A DNA stretch of 45,031 nucleotides, taken from positions 1-45,031 of the forward strand of contig LFSE01000073.1 of assembly GCA_001513075.1 (NCBI GenBank), written 5' to 3'. The notes under the pieces were generated by a model. It did not search any database. It was not told where the DNA came from and worked only from the letters and a program-made list of their open reading frames with translations. Below are positions 8,417 to 17,950 of this stretch, one piece after another. Positions within the stretch are counted from its first letter, which is position 1, and each line of letters begins with the position of its first letter. This DNA comes from Clostridiales bacterium DTU074 (GTDB lineage: Bacteria > Bacillota > Clostridia > Caldicoprobacterales > Caldicoprobacteraceae). A program made the translations under genes and the position numbers.

Positions 8417-9124
8417 ATGATAATCAATGAAAACAGGAGGCGTAAGCTGGAAGAGTTGGAGAAGGCCATCGGCTACACTTTTAAAGACAAGGGTATTTTG
8501 AATACCGCATTAACCCATTCTTCCCATGCGCATGAGCACAGACCGAAAATGCAGCATAATGAAAGGCTCGAATTCTTGGGTGATACGGTATTGAATATGG
8601 TGATAAGCGAATATCTGTATTTGAACTATCCTCAGCTCTCGGAAGGACGTTTGACCAAGGCGAGAGCCGTAATTGTATCTGAAGCCTCGCTGGCGGATGC
8701 AGCAAGGCGTATTAATCTGGGGCGATATATACTTCTGGGCAGAGGGGAGGAGAACAGCGGCGGACGCAACCGGGATTCGATCCTGGCGGATGCTCTGGAA
8801 TCTATAATAGCCGCTGTGTATCTGGATGGAGGTTTGGAACATGCCAGAACCTTTGTCCTTAACAGCCTGGGACAAGGTATATCGGAAGTTATGCAGGGCA
8901 GGGGTCTGAAGGATTATAAGACCGATTTGCAGGAGATACTCCAGCAGAGTTCGTATGATCATATTGAGTACCGTATTGTGAAGGATTCAGGTCCTGATCA
9001 TGATAAAATCTTTTATGCCCAGGTATTTCATGGGAACCGCCTGATAGGTGAGGGTACGGGAAGAAGCAAGAAAGAGGCCGAGCAGCAGGCTGCCCAGAAT
9101 GCTCTGAAGGATATGCAAAAGTAA
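8417..9124 (+). CDS. rnc: Ribonuclease III
   Basis: Double-strand-specific endonuclease that processes rRNA precursors and structured mRNAs. Its 235 residues hold an RNase III domain with the signature NERLEFLGD (residues 48-56), a second acidic helix (DALESIIAA) that completes the Mg site, and a C-terminal double-stranded RNA binding domain (from about residue 160, ending in KKEAEQQAAQ). The start is ATG 8417 with AAAGGAG at 8404-8410; an upstream in-frame TTG at 8378 has no ribosome binding site. It lies 14 nt from smc, the usual Firmicutes pair. Confidence 0.97.
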   Translation: MIINENRRRKLEELEKAIGYTFKDKGILNTALTHSSHAHEHRPKMQHNERLEFLGDTVLNMVISEYLYLNYPQLSEGRLTKARAVIVSEASLADAARRINLGRYILLGRGEENSGGRNRDSILADALESIIAAVYLDGGLEHARTFVLNSLGQGISEVMQGRGLKDYKTDLQEILQQSSYDHIEYRIVKDSGPDHDKIFYAQVFHGNRLIGEGTGRSKKEAEQQAAQNALKDMQK

Positions 9125-9138
9125 AGAGGTGCTGTAAT

Positions 9139-12100
9139 TTGTATTTAAAAAGACTGGAAATCTACGGTTTTAAATCCTTTGCCAACAGGGTTGTTATTGA
9201 GTTTGACAGGGGAATAACCGCAATTGTCGGTCCGAATGGCAGTGGCAAGAGCAACATAGCTGATGCTATACGCTGGGCTTTAGGGGAACAAAGCCCTAAA
9301 ACCCTGCGTGGTGGAAGAATGGAAGATGTAATTTTTTCCGGAACCCAGACCAGAAAACCCCTTGGTTTTGCTGAGGTGACCCTTGTAATAGATAATTCCG
9401 ATGGAGCACTGCCTGCCGAATTTTCTGAGGTATCGGTGACCCGCAGGGTTTTTCGCTCCGGTGAAAGTGAATACTATATAAACCGTTCTCCGTGCCGTTT
9501 AAAGGACATCATCGAGATGTTTGTGGATACTGGCATTGGAAGGGATGGCTATTCCATTATAGGGCAGGGTCGGGTAGAGGAGATCCTCAGCATGCATTCC
9601 GAAAGTCGAAGGGAGATCTTTGAAGAGGCTGCCGGTATAATGAAATACAAGCTGCGTCGGGATGAGGCCTGCAAGAAGCTGCAAAAAACTCAGGAAAACC
9701 TTGTGCGGGTGGAGGATATACTGGCTGAGTTGCATCAGCAGCTGATACCCCTGGAATCTCAGAGCCGTATAGCTCAGCAGTATTTGGATTTGCGAGAACG
9801 CTTAAAAATTCTGGAGATAAACAGATTTGTTGCCCAATATGACAGACATGTCAGCAGGATAAAGGACATAAAGGAACAGGTTGAACTTCTTGACAGAGAG
9901 ATAGCCAATCACAGAGAGCAACTAAACCTGGATGAACAAGCACAGCATATTCTACACGAGAAAATTGAGAATCTGCGGGAGGAAATCCAAAATCATATTG
10001 AGAGCCGGCATGAGCTCGACAGAGGGATCGAAAGGGCAAAGAATGAAATACGATTGTTGGATGAGAGGATCAGCCAGTACTTGAGGGACAATCAGAGGCT
10101 TGAGGCTGAAATAAGGGAACAGGAGATATATATAGAGACAAAGCAGGCTGAGATAGACACCCATCTTCGTAAAAAGATGGAAAATGATAGTATGATTGAA
10201 ACAAAAAAGATAAAACTGGCAGAATTGAACTTAAAAGCCGCACGGCTCCAGGACGAGCTTTCCCATAAGCAACAGCAGGCCGAAAGCCGGCGTAAGGACG
10301 CTGCACAAATCCTTAATAAAATTGCCGAATATAGAAACAATATCATAAAGAACCAGGCAAGAAGCGATAATTTGCTGGAATTATACAACAATACCCGAAA
10401 GCTGATCGAGAAAAAAACCGATGAAAAAGCCAGGCTAGAATCCAATGAACGACAAATAAAGGAAAGGCTGGATTCCATATGGCTTGAGAAGCAAAATATA
10501 GCCGATCGTTGTGATGACTTAAAGAAAAAAATAGACAATAATAAGAAAGACGCAGCAGAGCTGTATACATCCCTTCAAACTAGGAAACAAAGGCTCGAGG
10601 GCATGAAGTCCAGGCTTCAGTTGCTCATGGACATGAGAAAATCCTACGAAGGCTTTAACAGAGCTGTTTATCGCATTTTTGAAGCCAGCAGGCGGGATAG
10701 GGCTTTGGCCGATCGGATATGCGGCGTTGTGGCAGAGCTCATCGAAGTGCCCAAGGAATATGAGCTTGCCATTGAGATGGTTCTTGGAAGCAGCCTACAA
10801 AATATTGTTACCGAGTCTGAAGAGGATGCCAAGTATATAATAGAGTTTTTGAGAAGAAATAAATCCGGACGGGCCACTTTCCTTCCCATATCTTCGGTTC
10901 GGCCAAGGGGATTAACGCAAAGTGAGAAAGGGGCTCTTACCATGCCCGGCTGTATAGGCATAGCTTCTCAGCTTATACAATGTGATCCAAGATATACCGG
11001 AATATTTGAAAACCTTCTTGGCCGGGTTGTTGTAGCTGAAACCCTGGATCATGCAATAGCCATGGCGAAAAAATATGGCTACTCCTTCAGAATAGTGACG
11101 CTGGAAGGGGATATCTTGCATCCGGGGGGATCGATAAGCGGCGGAAGCAGCGGGCAGAGGAGTGTAGGTCTGCTCGGCAGAAAGCGGGAGATTTCAGAAC
11201 TTCAGGCAGCTATTAAGAATGAAGAGAGTTCCGTTGCCCAACAGCAGGCCATGCTGCGGGAAAAGGAGAGGGAACGGGAGGAATTTGAAAATAAGTTGGG
11301 CAGAGATGAGGAACTGCTGCAGGAGTTAGAGCTAATAAGGACAGCCGAAGAGGAAAGGGCTCAGCATTTGTCGTCGGAATTGCAGAAAATTGAGAAAGAG
11401 CTGATGGAGCTGCGGGACAATGCCCTAAAGCAGGACGATGAATTAAAACAAGTCCGGAGTATGATTGAAAAACAGCTTGAAGAGATCAGCTGCCTGGAAG
11501 CGCAAAATACCGGGGTACAAAACCTGCTGGAAAGCGAGGATTTGCATTTAAGGAAGAGTGTAAAGCTAAAACAAGAGCTGGAAGGACAGATCTCCGAGAT
11601 AAGGGTGGAACTTGCTTCGCTGGAGCACAAAGGAGCGGCTTTGAACCAGCAGATAAAATATCTTGAGTCGGATATAGTGCGTTGCCAGGAGAGTATAGAT
11701 AAAAAACGGGAGCAGATTAGGAACAATGTTATTGAGGCGGAAAAATTGAAAACTGCTTTGAAGGAGATCCAAAGGGATATTAATAACCGGCAGGAAGAGC
11801 TGGACGAGCTTTGCGGTATGCTGGAGAAGAATGAAAGGGAATTGGCTGAATATAACGCCCAGATGGAAGCTTTGGAGCTTAGGATAAGGGATGAAACCCA
11901 ACTCATCGGAGGAATAGTTGAGAAGAAGCACCATTATGAGGTCCAGCTGTCCAGATTGGAGGCTGAGCTGGAGAATTTGCTGAATAATATGTGGGAAGAG
12001 TACGGGATAACCTATAACACAGCTATCAGCTACGTCAGAGACAGCATAAAGTTGAGCAGTATAAACAGTGAGATTCAAAAGATAAAGGAACAAATGGCGG

Positions 12101-12708
12101 CCCTGGGGGAAGTCAATGTCAATGCAATTGATGAATTCAAAAGAGTAAAAGAACGCTACGAATTTCTTGAGGCTCAAAAGAGGGATCTGATAGAAGCCAA
12201 GGAGGATTTGAGCCGGGTTATAAGGTACATAACTAAGCAAATGGAGGAGAAGTTCAGCCAGGAGTTTGAATTGATAAACCAGCATTTCCAGGAGGTATTC
12301 TCCAAGCTGTTCGGCGGTGGCACAGCCCGGTTGATCCTCGAAGATCAGTCGAATATACTGGGTAGCGGCATCGAAATTGTCGCCCAACCGCCCGGCAAAA
12401 AGCTGCAAAGCCTCTCACTCCTTTCCGGAGGTGAAAAAGCCCTTACGGCCATTGCCATTTTGTTTGCTATATTAAAGCGGAAACCAACCCCCTTCTGCGT
12501 ACTCGATGAAATTGAGACATCGCTGGATGAGGGTAACCTGGATAATCTGGGCCGATTTATAAAAGAGTTTTCCCGGGATACCCAGTTTATTGTCATAACC
12601 CATAGGCGGAATACCATGCAGGTTTCGGATGTACTGTATGGCATAGTCATGGAGGAGAAGGGCATATCCAATCTTGTTTCGGTCCGTTTGGAGGACAGGG
12701 CCAGTTGA
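9139..12708 (+). CDS. smc: Chromosome partition protein Smc
   Basis: SMC ATPase that, with ScpA and ScpB (not in this window), organises and segregates the chromosome. Its 1189 residues follow the classic order: Walker A GPNGSGKS (31-38), a long coiled coil, a hinge (about 510-670, rich in Gly around SISGGSSG), a second coiled coil, ABC signature LSGGEKA (from 1095) and Walker B FCVLDEIE (from 1119). The start is TTG 9139, supported by AGAGGTG 7 nt upstream and by the family N-terminus YLKRLEIYGFKSF. It is co-transcribed with rnc. The gene is complete with no frameshift. Confidence 0.98.
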   Translation: MYLKRLEIYGFKSFANRVVIEFDRGITAIVGPNGSGKSNIADAIRWALGEQSPKTLRGGRMEDVIFSGTQTRKPLGFAEVTLVIDNSDGALPAEFSEVSVTRRVFRSGESEYYINRSPCRLKDIIEMFVDTGIGRDGYSIIGQGRVEEILSMHSESRREIFEEAAGIMKYKLRRDEACKKLQKTQENLVRVEDILAELHQQLIPLESQSRIAQQYLDLRERLKILEINRFVAQYDRHVSRIKDIKEQVELLDREIANHREQLNLDEQAQHILHEKIENLREEIQNHIESRHELDRGIERAKNEIRLLDERISQYLRDNQRLEAEIREQEIYIETKQAEIDTHLRKKMENDSMIETKKIKLAELNLKAARLQDELSHKQQQAESRRKDAAQILNKIAEYRNNIIKNQARSDNLLELYNNTRKLIEKKTDEKARLESNERQIKERLDSIWLEKQNIADRCDDLKKKIDNNKKDAAELYTSLQTRKQRLEGMKSRLQLLMDMRKSYEGFNRAVYRIFEASRRDRALADRICGVVAELIEVPKEYELAIEMVLGSSLQNIVTESEEDAKYIIEFLRRNKSGRATFLPISSVRPRGLTQSEKGALTMPGCIGIASQLIQCDPRYTGIFENLLGRVVVAETLDHAIAMAKKYGYSFRIVTLEGDILHPGGSISGGSSGQRSVGLLGRKREISELQAAIKNEESSVAQQQAMLREKEREREEFENKLGRDEELLQELELIRTAEEERAQHLSSELQKIEKELMELRDNALKQDDELKQVRSMIEKQLEEISCLEAQNTGVQNLLESEDLHLRKSVKLKQELEGQISEIRVELASLEHKGAALNQQIKYLESDIVRCQESIDKKREQIRNNVIEAEKLKTALKEIQRDINNRQEELDELCGMLEKNERELAEYNAQMEALELRIRDETQLIGGIVEKKHHYEVQLSRLEAELENLLNNMWEEYGITYNTAISYVRDSIKLSSINSEIQKIKEQMAALGEVNVNAIDEFKRVKERYEFLEAQKRDLIEAKEDLSRVIRYITKQMEEKFSQEFELINQHFQEVFSKLFGGGTARLILEDQSNILGSGIEIVAQPPGKKLQSLSLLSGGEKALTAIAILFAILKRKPTPFCVLDEIETSLDEGNLDNLGRFIKEFSRDTQFIVITHRRNTMQVSDVLYGIVMEEKGISNLVSVRLEDRAS

Positions 12709-12754
12709 TAGTTCATTCAATCAATATACTTTATAAAGGAGAGTAAACATATTT

Positions 12755-13675
12755 ATGGATAATAAGGGGTTATTTGCAAAGCTCAAAACAGGTTTGAACA
12801 AGACCCGCAAGAGCATCACCGCCCGTATAGATCAGCTTCTGAAGTACCACGGCGAAGTAAATGAGGATCTATATGAAGAGCTGGAAGAATTGCTCATACT
12901 GGCGGATGTAGGGGTAAGCACTTCCATGCGACTGATGGATCGGATCCGGGAGCGGGTAGATGCTGAAAAAATAAAGGAAGCCGAAAAGGTCAAGCTTGTT
13001 TTAAAAGAAGAGATGATGGATATATTGAGGAACAATGATAAGGACTTTGATTTGAGATTTCCGGCTATTTTTCTTGTGGTTGGGGTAAATGGGGTGGGTA
13101 AGACCACCACAATTGGGAAATTAGCCCATTTATTTCAGAATCAAGGAAAGAGGGTACTGATGGCGGCGGGAGATACCTTCCGGGCGGCTGCCATTGAACA
13201 GCTGGAAATATGGGCAAATCGTGCGGGCTGTCAGATTGTACGGCACACGGAAGGGGCGGACGCGGGGGCAGTTGTTTTTGATGCCATTCAGGCTACAAAG
13301 GCCCGGGAGAACGATGTGCTGATCTGCGATACCGCTGGTAGGCTGCATACTAAAAAGAACTTAATGAACGAGCTTTCCAAGATCGACAGGATAATCGAGC
13401 GGGAATTTCCTGAAGCCCAAAAAGAAGTTCTGCTGGTACTGGATGCCACCACGGGTCAAAACGCCCTTTCCCAGGCAAGACTATTCAAGGAAAGCGTCAA
13501 TATTACCGGCATTGCAATGACAAAGCTGGATGGCACAGCGAAGGGCGGAATTGTGGTTGCCATAAAAAATGAACTGGATATACCCATAAGGTTTATCGGC
13601 GTTGGAGAGGGCATTGACGATTTACAGCCCTTCGATGCAAAGAGTTTTGTGGATGCTCTGTTTGAGGACGCATAA
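12755..13675 (+). CDS. ftsY: Signal recognition particle receptor FtsY
   Basis: GTPase that docks SRP-ribosome complexes at the membrane. Its 306 residues comprise the N domain and the G domain, with G1 GVNGVGKTT (110-118), DTAGR and TKLDGTAKGG. It lacks the long acidic N-terminal extension of the E. coli protein, as is usual in Firmicutes. The start is ATG 12755; the nearest Shine-Dalgarno AAAGGAG (12735-12741) is 13 nt away, rather far. Placed after smc as in many Clostridia, and separated from its partner ffh by only one small gene. Confidence 0.96.
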   Translation: MDNKGLFAKLKTGLNKTRKSITARIDQLLKYHGEVNEDLYEELEELLILADVGVSTSMRLMDRIRERVDAEKIKEAEKVKLVLKEEMMDILRNNDKDFDLRFPAIFLVVGVNGVGKTTTIGKLAHLFQNQGKRVLMAAGDTFRAAAIEQLEIWANRAGCQIVRHTEGADAGAVVFDAIQATKARENDVLICDTAGRLHTKKNLMNELSKIDRIIEREFPEAQKEVLLVLDATTGQNALSQARLFKESVNITGIAMTKLDGTAKGGIVVAIKNELDIPIRFIGVGEGIDDLQPFDAKSFVDALFEDA

Positions 13676-13688
13676 CAAAAAATCCTGC

Positions 13689-13717
13689 TTGATTAATCGT
13701 CCTATCCATAGTATAAT
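13689..13717 (+). promoter_or_regulatory. Sigma-A promoter of ylxM-ffh
   Basis: TTGATT (13689-13694), a 17-bp spacer and TATAAT (13712-13717). Predicted start near 13724. This gives the ylxM-ffh-rpsP run a transcription start separate from smc-ftsY. Confidence 0.7.
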
Positions 13718-13730
13718 CATGATTGTCCGT

Positions 13731-13750
13731 GTAAAGTAGAAAGACTTTAC
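13731..13750 (+). other. Small hairpin in the ylxM leader
   Basis: Arms GTAAAGT (13731-13737) and ACTTTAC (13744-13750) with a 6-nt loop, 3 nt before the ylxM ribosome binding site. It may modulate translation; no known riboswitch is recognised. Confidence 0.3.
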
Positions 13751-13763
13751 AGCAGGAGGATAT

Positions 13764-14162
13764 ATGGAGAAGTTAGCTGAAGTGGCAATTCTGCTGGACT
13801 TATACGGCGAATTGCTGACATCAAAACAGCGGGATGTGCTGGACCTATACTATAACCATGATCTTTCCCTGGCCGAAATTGCTGAAGCCCGCAACATAAG
13901 CAGGCAGGGTGTTCATGATCTGATCAAAAGAGGGGAAAGATCCCTGTATAAGCTGGATAAAAAGCTAAACTACTACACGAAATGGTCTGAGCTGGAGAGG
14001 GGAATAGAGAGCATCCTGGAGGAGCTGGAATATATATCAAGGCTATCGGATGATGATTTTGCTGATTCTCCTGACAGCATAAGGCGAAGGCTTCTTGATA
14101 TCCGTCAGAAGCTTTTGACGCTTGGTGATACATGGATTGGGAGGTTGAATGATGGCATTTGA
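13764..14162 (+). CDS. ylxM: YlxM family SRP-associated helix-turn-helix protein
   Basis: Small sigma-like helix-turn-helix protein of the YlxM/p13 family, almost always encoded with ffh and linked to SRP function. It has 132 residues. The HTH spans about residues 20-65 ([13 protein letters not shown], then [21 protein letters not shown]), and a helical tail follows. ATG 13764 has AGGAGG at 13754-13759. It overlaps ffh by 14 nt, so the two are translationally coupled. In streptococci this protein modulates the SRP GTPase; here that is inferred from family and context. Confidence 0.93.
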   Translation: MEKLAEVAILLDLYGELLTSKQRDVLDLYYNHDLSLAEIAEARNISRQGVHDLIKRGERSLYKLDKKLNYYTKWSELERGIESILEELEYISRLSDDDFADSPDSIRRRLLDIRQKLLTLGDTWIGRLNDGI

Positions 14163-15489
14163 AGGGTTAACGGGCAAACTGCAAGCCGCTTTGAAGCGCT
14201 TAACCGGTAAAGGGAAATTGAGCGAGAAAGATGTAAAGGAAGCCATGCGGGAAGTTAGATTGGCCCTTCTTGAGGCCGATGTTAACTATATGGTGGTTAA
14301 GGATTTTGTAAAGAAGGTCACCGAGCGGGCAGTGGGACATGAGATAATGCAGAGCTTAACGCCGGGGCAGCAGGTAGTAAAGATTGTTAATGAGGAGCTT
14401 ACGGCCCTGATGGGCGGTGTGCAGAGCAAAATCAATTTTGCATCAAATCAGCCTACCGTTGTTATGATGGTAGGCTTGCATGGCTCGGGGAAAACTACTA
14501 CTGCCGCCAAATTGGCCGGACTGTTAAAGAATCAGGGCAGGAATCCGATGTTGGTTGCCTGTGACATTTACCGGCCGGCTGCAATAAAGCAGCTTCAGGT
14601 GGTAGGAGATAAAGTTGGTGTCCCCGTATTTGAGCGGGGGCAGAAGGAACCGGTTCAGATTGCCAAGGAAGCCTTGTCGCTGGCAAAAAAGGAACAGAAA
14701 GATGTGGTCATCATTGACACTGCCGGCAGGCTGCACATAGATGAGGAATTGATGGATGAACTGTCCAGGCTTAAGACAAGCGTAGAACCCCATGAAATAC
14801 TACTTGTGGTTGATGCCATGACCGGGCAGGATGCCGTGAATGTGGCGAAGAGCTTTGATGAACGTTTGGGCTTGGATGGAGTAATACTGACCAAGCTGGA
14901 TGGAGATACCCGGGGCGGTGTTGCCCTGTCGGTGAAAGCAGTTACCGGAAAACCTATCAAGTATGTGGGAATGGGTGAGAAGCTAACCGATATTGAACCT
15001 TTTTATCCGGACAGGATGGCATCGCGGATTCTCGGAATGGGTGATATTCTTACCCTTATTGACAAGGCCCAGGCAGCAATTGATGAAAAGAAAGCCGAAG
15101 AGCTGGAAAAAAAGCTCAGGCAGCAGCAGTTTACCTTGGAGGATTTTTTGGAACAGATGCAACAGCTTAGGAATATGGGTTCACTAACTGATATTGTCGG
15201 TATGCTGCCTGGTGTTGATATGCGTAAGCTTTCAGCTGCAGGCGGTTTGGATGAGAAGGAGCTGATAAGAACGGAAGCCATTATTCAATCCATGACACGG
15301 GAAGAACGCCAAAATCCTTCGATTATCAATGCCAGCCGGAAAAAACGAATTGCTATGGGCAGCGGAACCAGCGTACAGGATGTAAACAGGCTTTTGAAAA
15401 CCTTCGAGCAATTTAGGAAAATGATGAAACAGATGTCCAGCATTGAGAGATCGATAAAACGGGGAAGATTCCCATTGCCATTCTTTTAG
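14149..15489 (+). CDS. ffh: Signal recognition particle protein Ffh
   Basis: SRP54 GTPase that binds signal sequences and the SRP RNA. Its 446 residues have an N domain, a G domain with G1 GLHGSGKTT (109-117), DTAGR and [10 protein letters not shown], and a methionine-rich M domain (from about residue 300, with [10 protein letters not shown] and MMKQMSS). Two adjacent ATG codons (14149 and 14152) could start it; GGAGG lies at 14139-14143, so 14152 has the slightly better spacing. The start overlaps the end of ylxM. No SRP RNA gene is seen in the window. Confidence 0.97.
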   Translation: MMAFEGLTGKLQAALKRLTGKGKLSEKDVKEAMREVRLALLEADVNYMVVKDFVKKVTERAVGHEIMQSLTPGQQVVKIVNEELTALMGGVQSKINFASNQPTVVMMVGLHGSGKTTTAAKLAGLLKNQGRNPMLVACDIYRPAAIKQLQVVGDKVGVPVFERGQKEPVQIAKEALSLAKKEQKDVVIIDTAGRLHIDEELMDELSRLKTSVEPHEILLVVDAMTGQDAVNVAKSFDERLGLDGVILTKLDGDTRGGVALSVKAVTGKPIKYVGMGEKLTDIEPFYPDRMASRILGMGDILTLIDKAQAAIDEKKAEELEKKLRQQQFTLEDFLEQMQQLRNMGSLTDIVGMLPGVDMRKLSAAGGLDEKELIRTEAIIQSMTREERQNPSIINASRKKRIAMGSGTSVQDVNRLLKTFEQFRKMMKQMSSIERSIKRGRFPLPFF

Positions 15490-15495
15490 CTTATA

Positions 15496-15514
15496 ACTGA
15501 TAGATCCTATCAGT
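15496..15514 (+). other. Hairpin between ffh and rpsP
   Basis: Perfect 8-bp arms ACTGATAG and CTATCAGT with a 3-nt loop, without a following T-run. It lies just after the ffh stop and before the rpsP ribosome binding site. It is probably an mRNA processing or stability element rather than a full terminator. Confidence 0.5.
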
Positions 15515-15550
15515 TGCAAATATACATTAAAGAATAACGGAGGTGGAAAT

Positions 15551-15796
15551 GTGGCGGTAAAAATCAGACTAAAGAGGATGGGTGCCAAAAAAGCCCCCCA
15601 TTATCGTGTGGTAGTGGCTGATTCCAGGTCACCGCGGGATGGGAGGTTCATAGAGGAAATAGGTTACTATAATCCGGTTGCCAAGCCAGAGGAGATTAAA
15701 ATTGATGTTGAGAAAGCCAAGAACTGGCTCAGCAAGGGCGCTCAGCCTACCGATACGGCAAGAGCACTGTTAAAAAAATCCGGAGTGATCCAATAA
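15551..15796 (+). CDS. rpsP: 30S ribosomal protein S16
   Basis: Small-subunit protein S16, an early assembly protein binding 16S rRNA. The 81-residue sequence begins [19 protein letters not shown]-like, as in all bacterial S16 proteins. GTG 15551 is the start, with GGAGG at 15539-15543; an ATG at 15549 is out of frame. Next comes khpA, then rimM, whose product acts on the head of the 30S subunit. Confidence 0.98.
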   Translation: MAVKIRLKRMGAKKAPHYRVVVADSRSPRDGRFIEEIGYYNPVAKPEEIKIDVEKAKNWLSKGAQPTDTARALLKKSGVIQ

Positions 15797-15830
15797 AATG
15801 CTTAATCACTGTAGTGAGGGGTGTTACAGT

Positions 15831-16058
15831 ATGGGAGAATTGGTCAAGTTCATAGCTCAGTCATTGGTTGATAATCCCGAACAGGTGAGCGTCAATGAAG
15901 TTCAGGGCGAGCAATCAATAATCATAGAATTAAGGGTTGCACCTGAAGATATGGGAAAGGTTATCGGTAAACAGGGACGAATTGCGAAGGCCATCAGGAC
16001 CATTGTTAAAGCTGCAGCCGTTAAAGAGAAGAAAAAGGTTATGGTTGAGATTATATAA
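15831..16058 (+). CDS. khpA: KH domain RNA-binding protein KhpA (YlqC)
   Basis: Small RNA-binding protein with one KH domain, usually partner of KhpB. In streptococci and clostridia it affects cell division and small RNA function. Its 75 residues carry the GxxG loop as IGKQGR (with KVIG before it). The start is ATG 15831, preceded by GAGGGG around 15816-15820; an in-frame ATG at 15798 would add 11 residues unlike the family N-terminus (GELVKFIAQSLVDNP). The rpsP-khpA-rimM-trmD order is standard for Firmicutes. Confidence 0.95.
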   Translation: MGELVKFIAQSLVDNPEQVSVNEVQGEQSIIIELRVAPEDMGKVIGKQGRIAKAIRTIVKAAAVKEKKKVMVEII

Positions 16059-16123
16059 CAAACTCATCTTAAATAAGATGGAAAAGGGTAAATGGGTTCG
16101 GTGCTATGGGAGGCTCGGTACCA

Positions 16124-16654
16124 ATGGGATTGCCTGAGTATCTTTCAGTCGGCTATGTTTTAAAGCCCCACGGCATTAAGGGTGAGCTAAAGGTGGAACC
16201 GCTTACCGATGATATGTATAGGTTTGACAAGCTGGACTGGGTTTTTTTGAAGAGGGGCAATGAGTACAAGCCGTTGAAGATCGTAAGCAGGAAATACGGC
16301 AGAAATTTTGTGATACTTAAGCTGGACGGGTTTGAAGACAGAAACCAGTCTGAAACCCTGCGAAACCAGTATCTATGGATTCCGAGGGAGGATGTGTTAT
16401 CTCTGCCTGAGGATACCTACTATATAGCCGATATTATTGGTTGTTCGGTAGAGACTGACGATGGTCGCTTTTTGGGGCATGTTCATGAAGTGCTGCAGAC
16501 CGGCAGCAATGATGTGTATATTGTGAGGAACGAGAGCGGCAGAGAAGTATTGGTACCGGCGTTGAAAAAGGTAGTCACCGAAGTTGATCTGGTGGATAGA
16601 AAGATAAGGATTAATGCGGGGGAAATGGAGGGATTGTTGCCCGATGAAGATTGA
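16124..16654 (+). CDS. rimM: Ribosome maturation factor RimM
   Basis: Assembly factor for the head of the 30S subunit; binds S19 and helps 16S rRNA processing. It has 176 residues: an N-terminal RimM barrel (VGYVLKPHGIKGELKV, about 8-90) and a C-terminal PRC barrel (TYYIADIIGCSV through VLVPALKKVV). ATG 16124 is preferred because GGGAGG lies at 16108-16113, 10 nt before it; an ATG at 16106 would add 6 residues and lacks a clear ribosome binding site. It overlaps trmD by 11 nt. Confidence 0.95.
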   Translation: MGLPEYLSVGYVLKPHGIKGELKVEPLTDDMYRFDKLDWVFLKRGNEYKPLKIVSRKYGRNFVILKLDGFEDRNQSETLRNQYLWIPREDVLSLPEDTYYIADIIGCSVETDDGRFLGHVHEVLQTGSNDVYIVRNESGREVLVPALKKVVTEVDLVDRKIRINAGEMEGLLPDED

Positions 16655-17390
16655 TGTTCTTACCCTTTTTCCGGAGATGTTTGCTCCGGTGCTATCCACC
16701 AGCATTATCGGAAGGGCCATACAAAATGGGATATTGACCATCAATGTATACAACATAAGGGATTTTGCCAAGAATAAGCATAAGCAGGTGGATGATTATC
16801 CCTATGGTGGCGGCCACGGAATGATACTGGCTCCTCAGCCCTTATTTGATGCCATCGGCCACGTCCTTTCCGGCAGCAATGGCTATAAAAGCACTGTAAT
16901 CCTTATGTCACCCCAGGGGAAGGTCCTTAATCAGGAGGTGGCCAGGCAATTGTCGCAGGAATCCCATATTGTTGTGGTGTGTGGGCACTATGAAGGAATA
17001 GACCAGAGGGTGATTGACAGATTTGTTGATCTTGAAATCTCCATAGGTGATTACATCCTTACTGGTGGTGAAATACCTGCCATGGTGCTGATTGATTGTG
17101 TAGCCCGTCTTGTGCCAGGTGTACTGGGCAATCCGGAGTCTGTCAAAAATGAGTCTTTCTCAAGAGGTTTACTGGAATATCCACAATATACCCGGCCACA
17201 GGAATATGAGGGCTACACCGTGCCGGAAGTTTTGCTATCAGGGAATCATCGGGAGATCGAACGGTGGAGGATGAAGGAAAGCCTGCGAAACACCTTTATA
17301 AAAAGGCCCGATTTGATAAATGAGGCCGAGTTATCACCCCATGAAAAAGAGCTGCTTAGAGAAATACGGCAGGAGCTTGGAGTTCTCTGA
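16644..17390 (+). CDS. trmD: tRNA (guanine-N1)-methyltransferase
   Basis: Makes m1G37 in tRNAs read by G-starting anticodon-adjacent bases, using S-adenosylmethionine, and so prevents frameshifting. Its 248 residues form a SPOUT trefoil-knot fold with GHYEGIDQRV and SIGDYILTGGE as the cofactor-binding knot. ATG 16644 (MKIDVLTLFPEMF) is the family start and overlaps the end of rimM; the upstream in-frame ATG at 16614 adds 10 unlike residues. Confidence 0.97.
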   Translation: MKIDVLTLFPEMFAPVLSTSIIGRAIQNGILTINVYNIRDFAKNKHKQVDDYPYGGGHGMILAPQPLFDAIGHVLSGSNGYKSTVILMSPQGKVLNQEVARQLSQESHIVVVCGHYEGIDQRVIDRFVDLEISIGDYILTGGEIPAMVLIDCVARLVPGVLGNPESVKNESFSRGLLEYPQYTRPQEYEGYTVPEVLLSGNHREIERWRMKESLRNTFIKRPDLINEAELSPHEKELLREIRQELGVL

Positions 17391-17406
17391 GCATGGAAAT
17401 TGTTTA

Positions 17407-17435
17407 TTGCTATCAAAGATGGTATATGCTATAAT
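17407..17435 (+). promoter_or_regulatory. Promoter of rplS
   Basis: TTGCTA (17407-17412), a 17-bp spacer and TATAAT (17430-17435), with an extended TG motif (TGCTATAAT from 17427). Predicted start near 17442, so rplS can be made independently of trmD. Confidence 0.65.
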
Positions 17436-17514
17436 TGTCGTTGTGGTTGCATTTGGTACAAGGATATGGCTTTATATGAAGGCGTGTTGAGCGGGAAGGA
17501 GGTTGAACGAAATT
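17436..17514 (+). promoter_or_regulatory. Candidate L19 ribosomal protein leader
   Basis: The roughly 70-nt leader between the rplS promoter and its start codon contains conserved-looking blocks (ACAAGGATATGGC, GAAGGCGTGTTGAGCG) just before AAGGAGG. Its position and block pattern resemble the L19 leader known in Firmicutes, by which L19 represses its own translation. This is recalled from family knowledge and was not checked with a covariance model. Confidence 0.45.
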
Positions 17515-17859
17515 ATGGATGTTATTAAAATGATAGAGAATCAGCAGCTTCGGGAAGATATCCCCCAATTTAATGTGGGCGATACCGTAAGAGTTTTTGT
17601 CAAGGTTGTTGAGGGAAATCGGCAGAGGCTTCAAGCTTTTGAGGGAATTGTTATTCAAAAAAAGCATGGCGGCATCAATGAAACCTTTACAGTACGAAGG
17701 GTTTCTTACGGCGTTGGGGTGGAGAGAACATTCCCAGTACACTCTCCCATGATCGATCGAATTGAGGTAATAAGGAGAGGTAAGGTACGTAGGGCTAAGC
17801 TGTTCTACTTAAGAGACAGGATTGGCAAGGCTGCAAAGATAAAAGAGAAAAGGTTTTAA
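17515..17859 (+). CDS. rplS: 50S ribosomal protein L19
   Basis: Large-subunit protein at the 30S-50S interface. The 114 residues match the family ([15 protein letters not shown] at the start, [16 protein letters not shown] near the end). ATG 17515 is chosen; AAGGAGG (17496-17502) is 12 nt upstream. An in-frame TTG at 17503 abuts the Shine-Dalgarno and is unlikely. A hairpin at 17880-17907 follows the stop. Confidence 0.98.
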   Translation: MDVIKMIENQQLREDIPQFNVGDTVRVFVKVVEGNRQRLQAFEGIVIQKKHGGINETFTVRRVSYGVGVERTFPVHSPMIDRIEVIRRGKVRRAKLFYLRDRIGKAAKIKEKRF

Positions 17860-17879
17860 AGCATGATAATACGGATAAC

Positions 17880-17907
17880 AATATGGGACTGAAATCAGTC
17901 CCATATT
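17880..17907 (+). terminator. Hairpin after rplS, possible weak terminator
   Basis: Perfect 12-bp arms (AATATGGGACTG and CAGTCCCATATT) with an AAAT loop. The only T-run (six T around 17925-17930) lies well downstream, so termination may be partial and lepB may be read through. Confidence 0.55.
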
Positions 17908-17950
17908 CCATTGATATATGCTTATTTTTTGTCAGATGGGTGGATTAAAG

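Noticed and set aside
11566-12408. Long minus-strand open frame opposite smc (280 codons)
   Set aside because: It lies entirely opposite smc, whose reading frame is certain, and shows no motif or ribosome binding site; it is a mirror effect of smc codon use.
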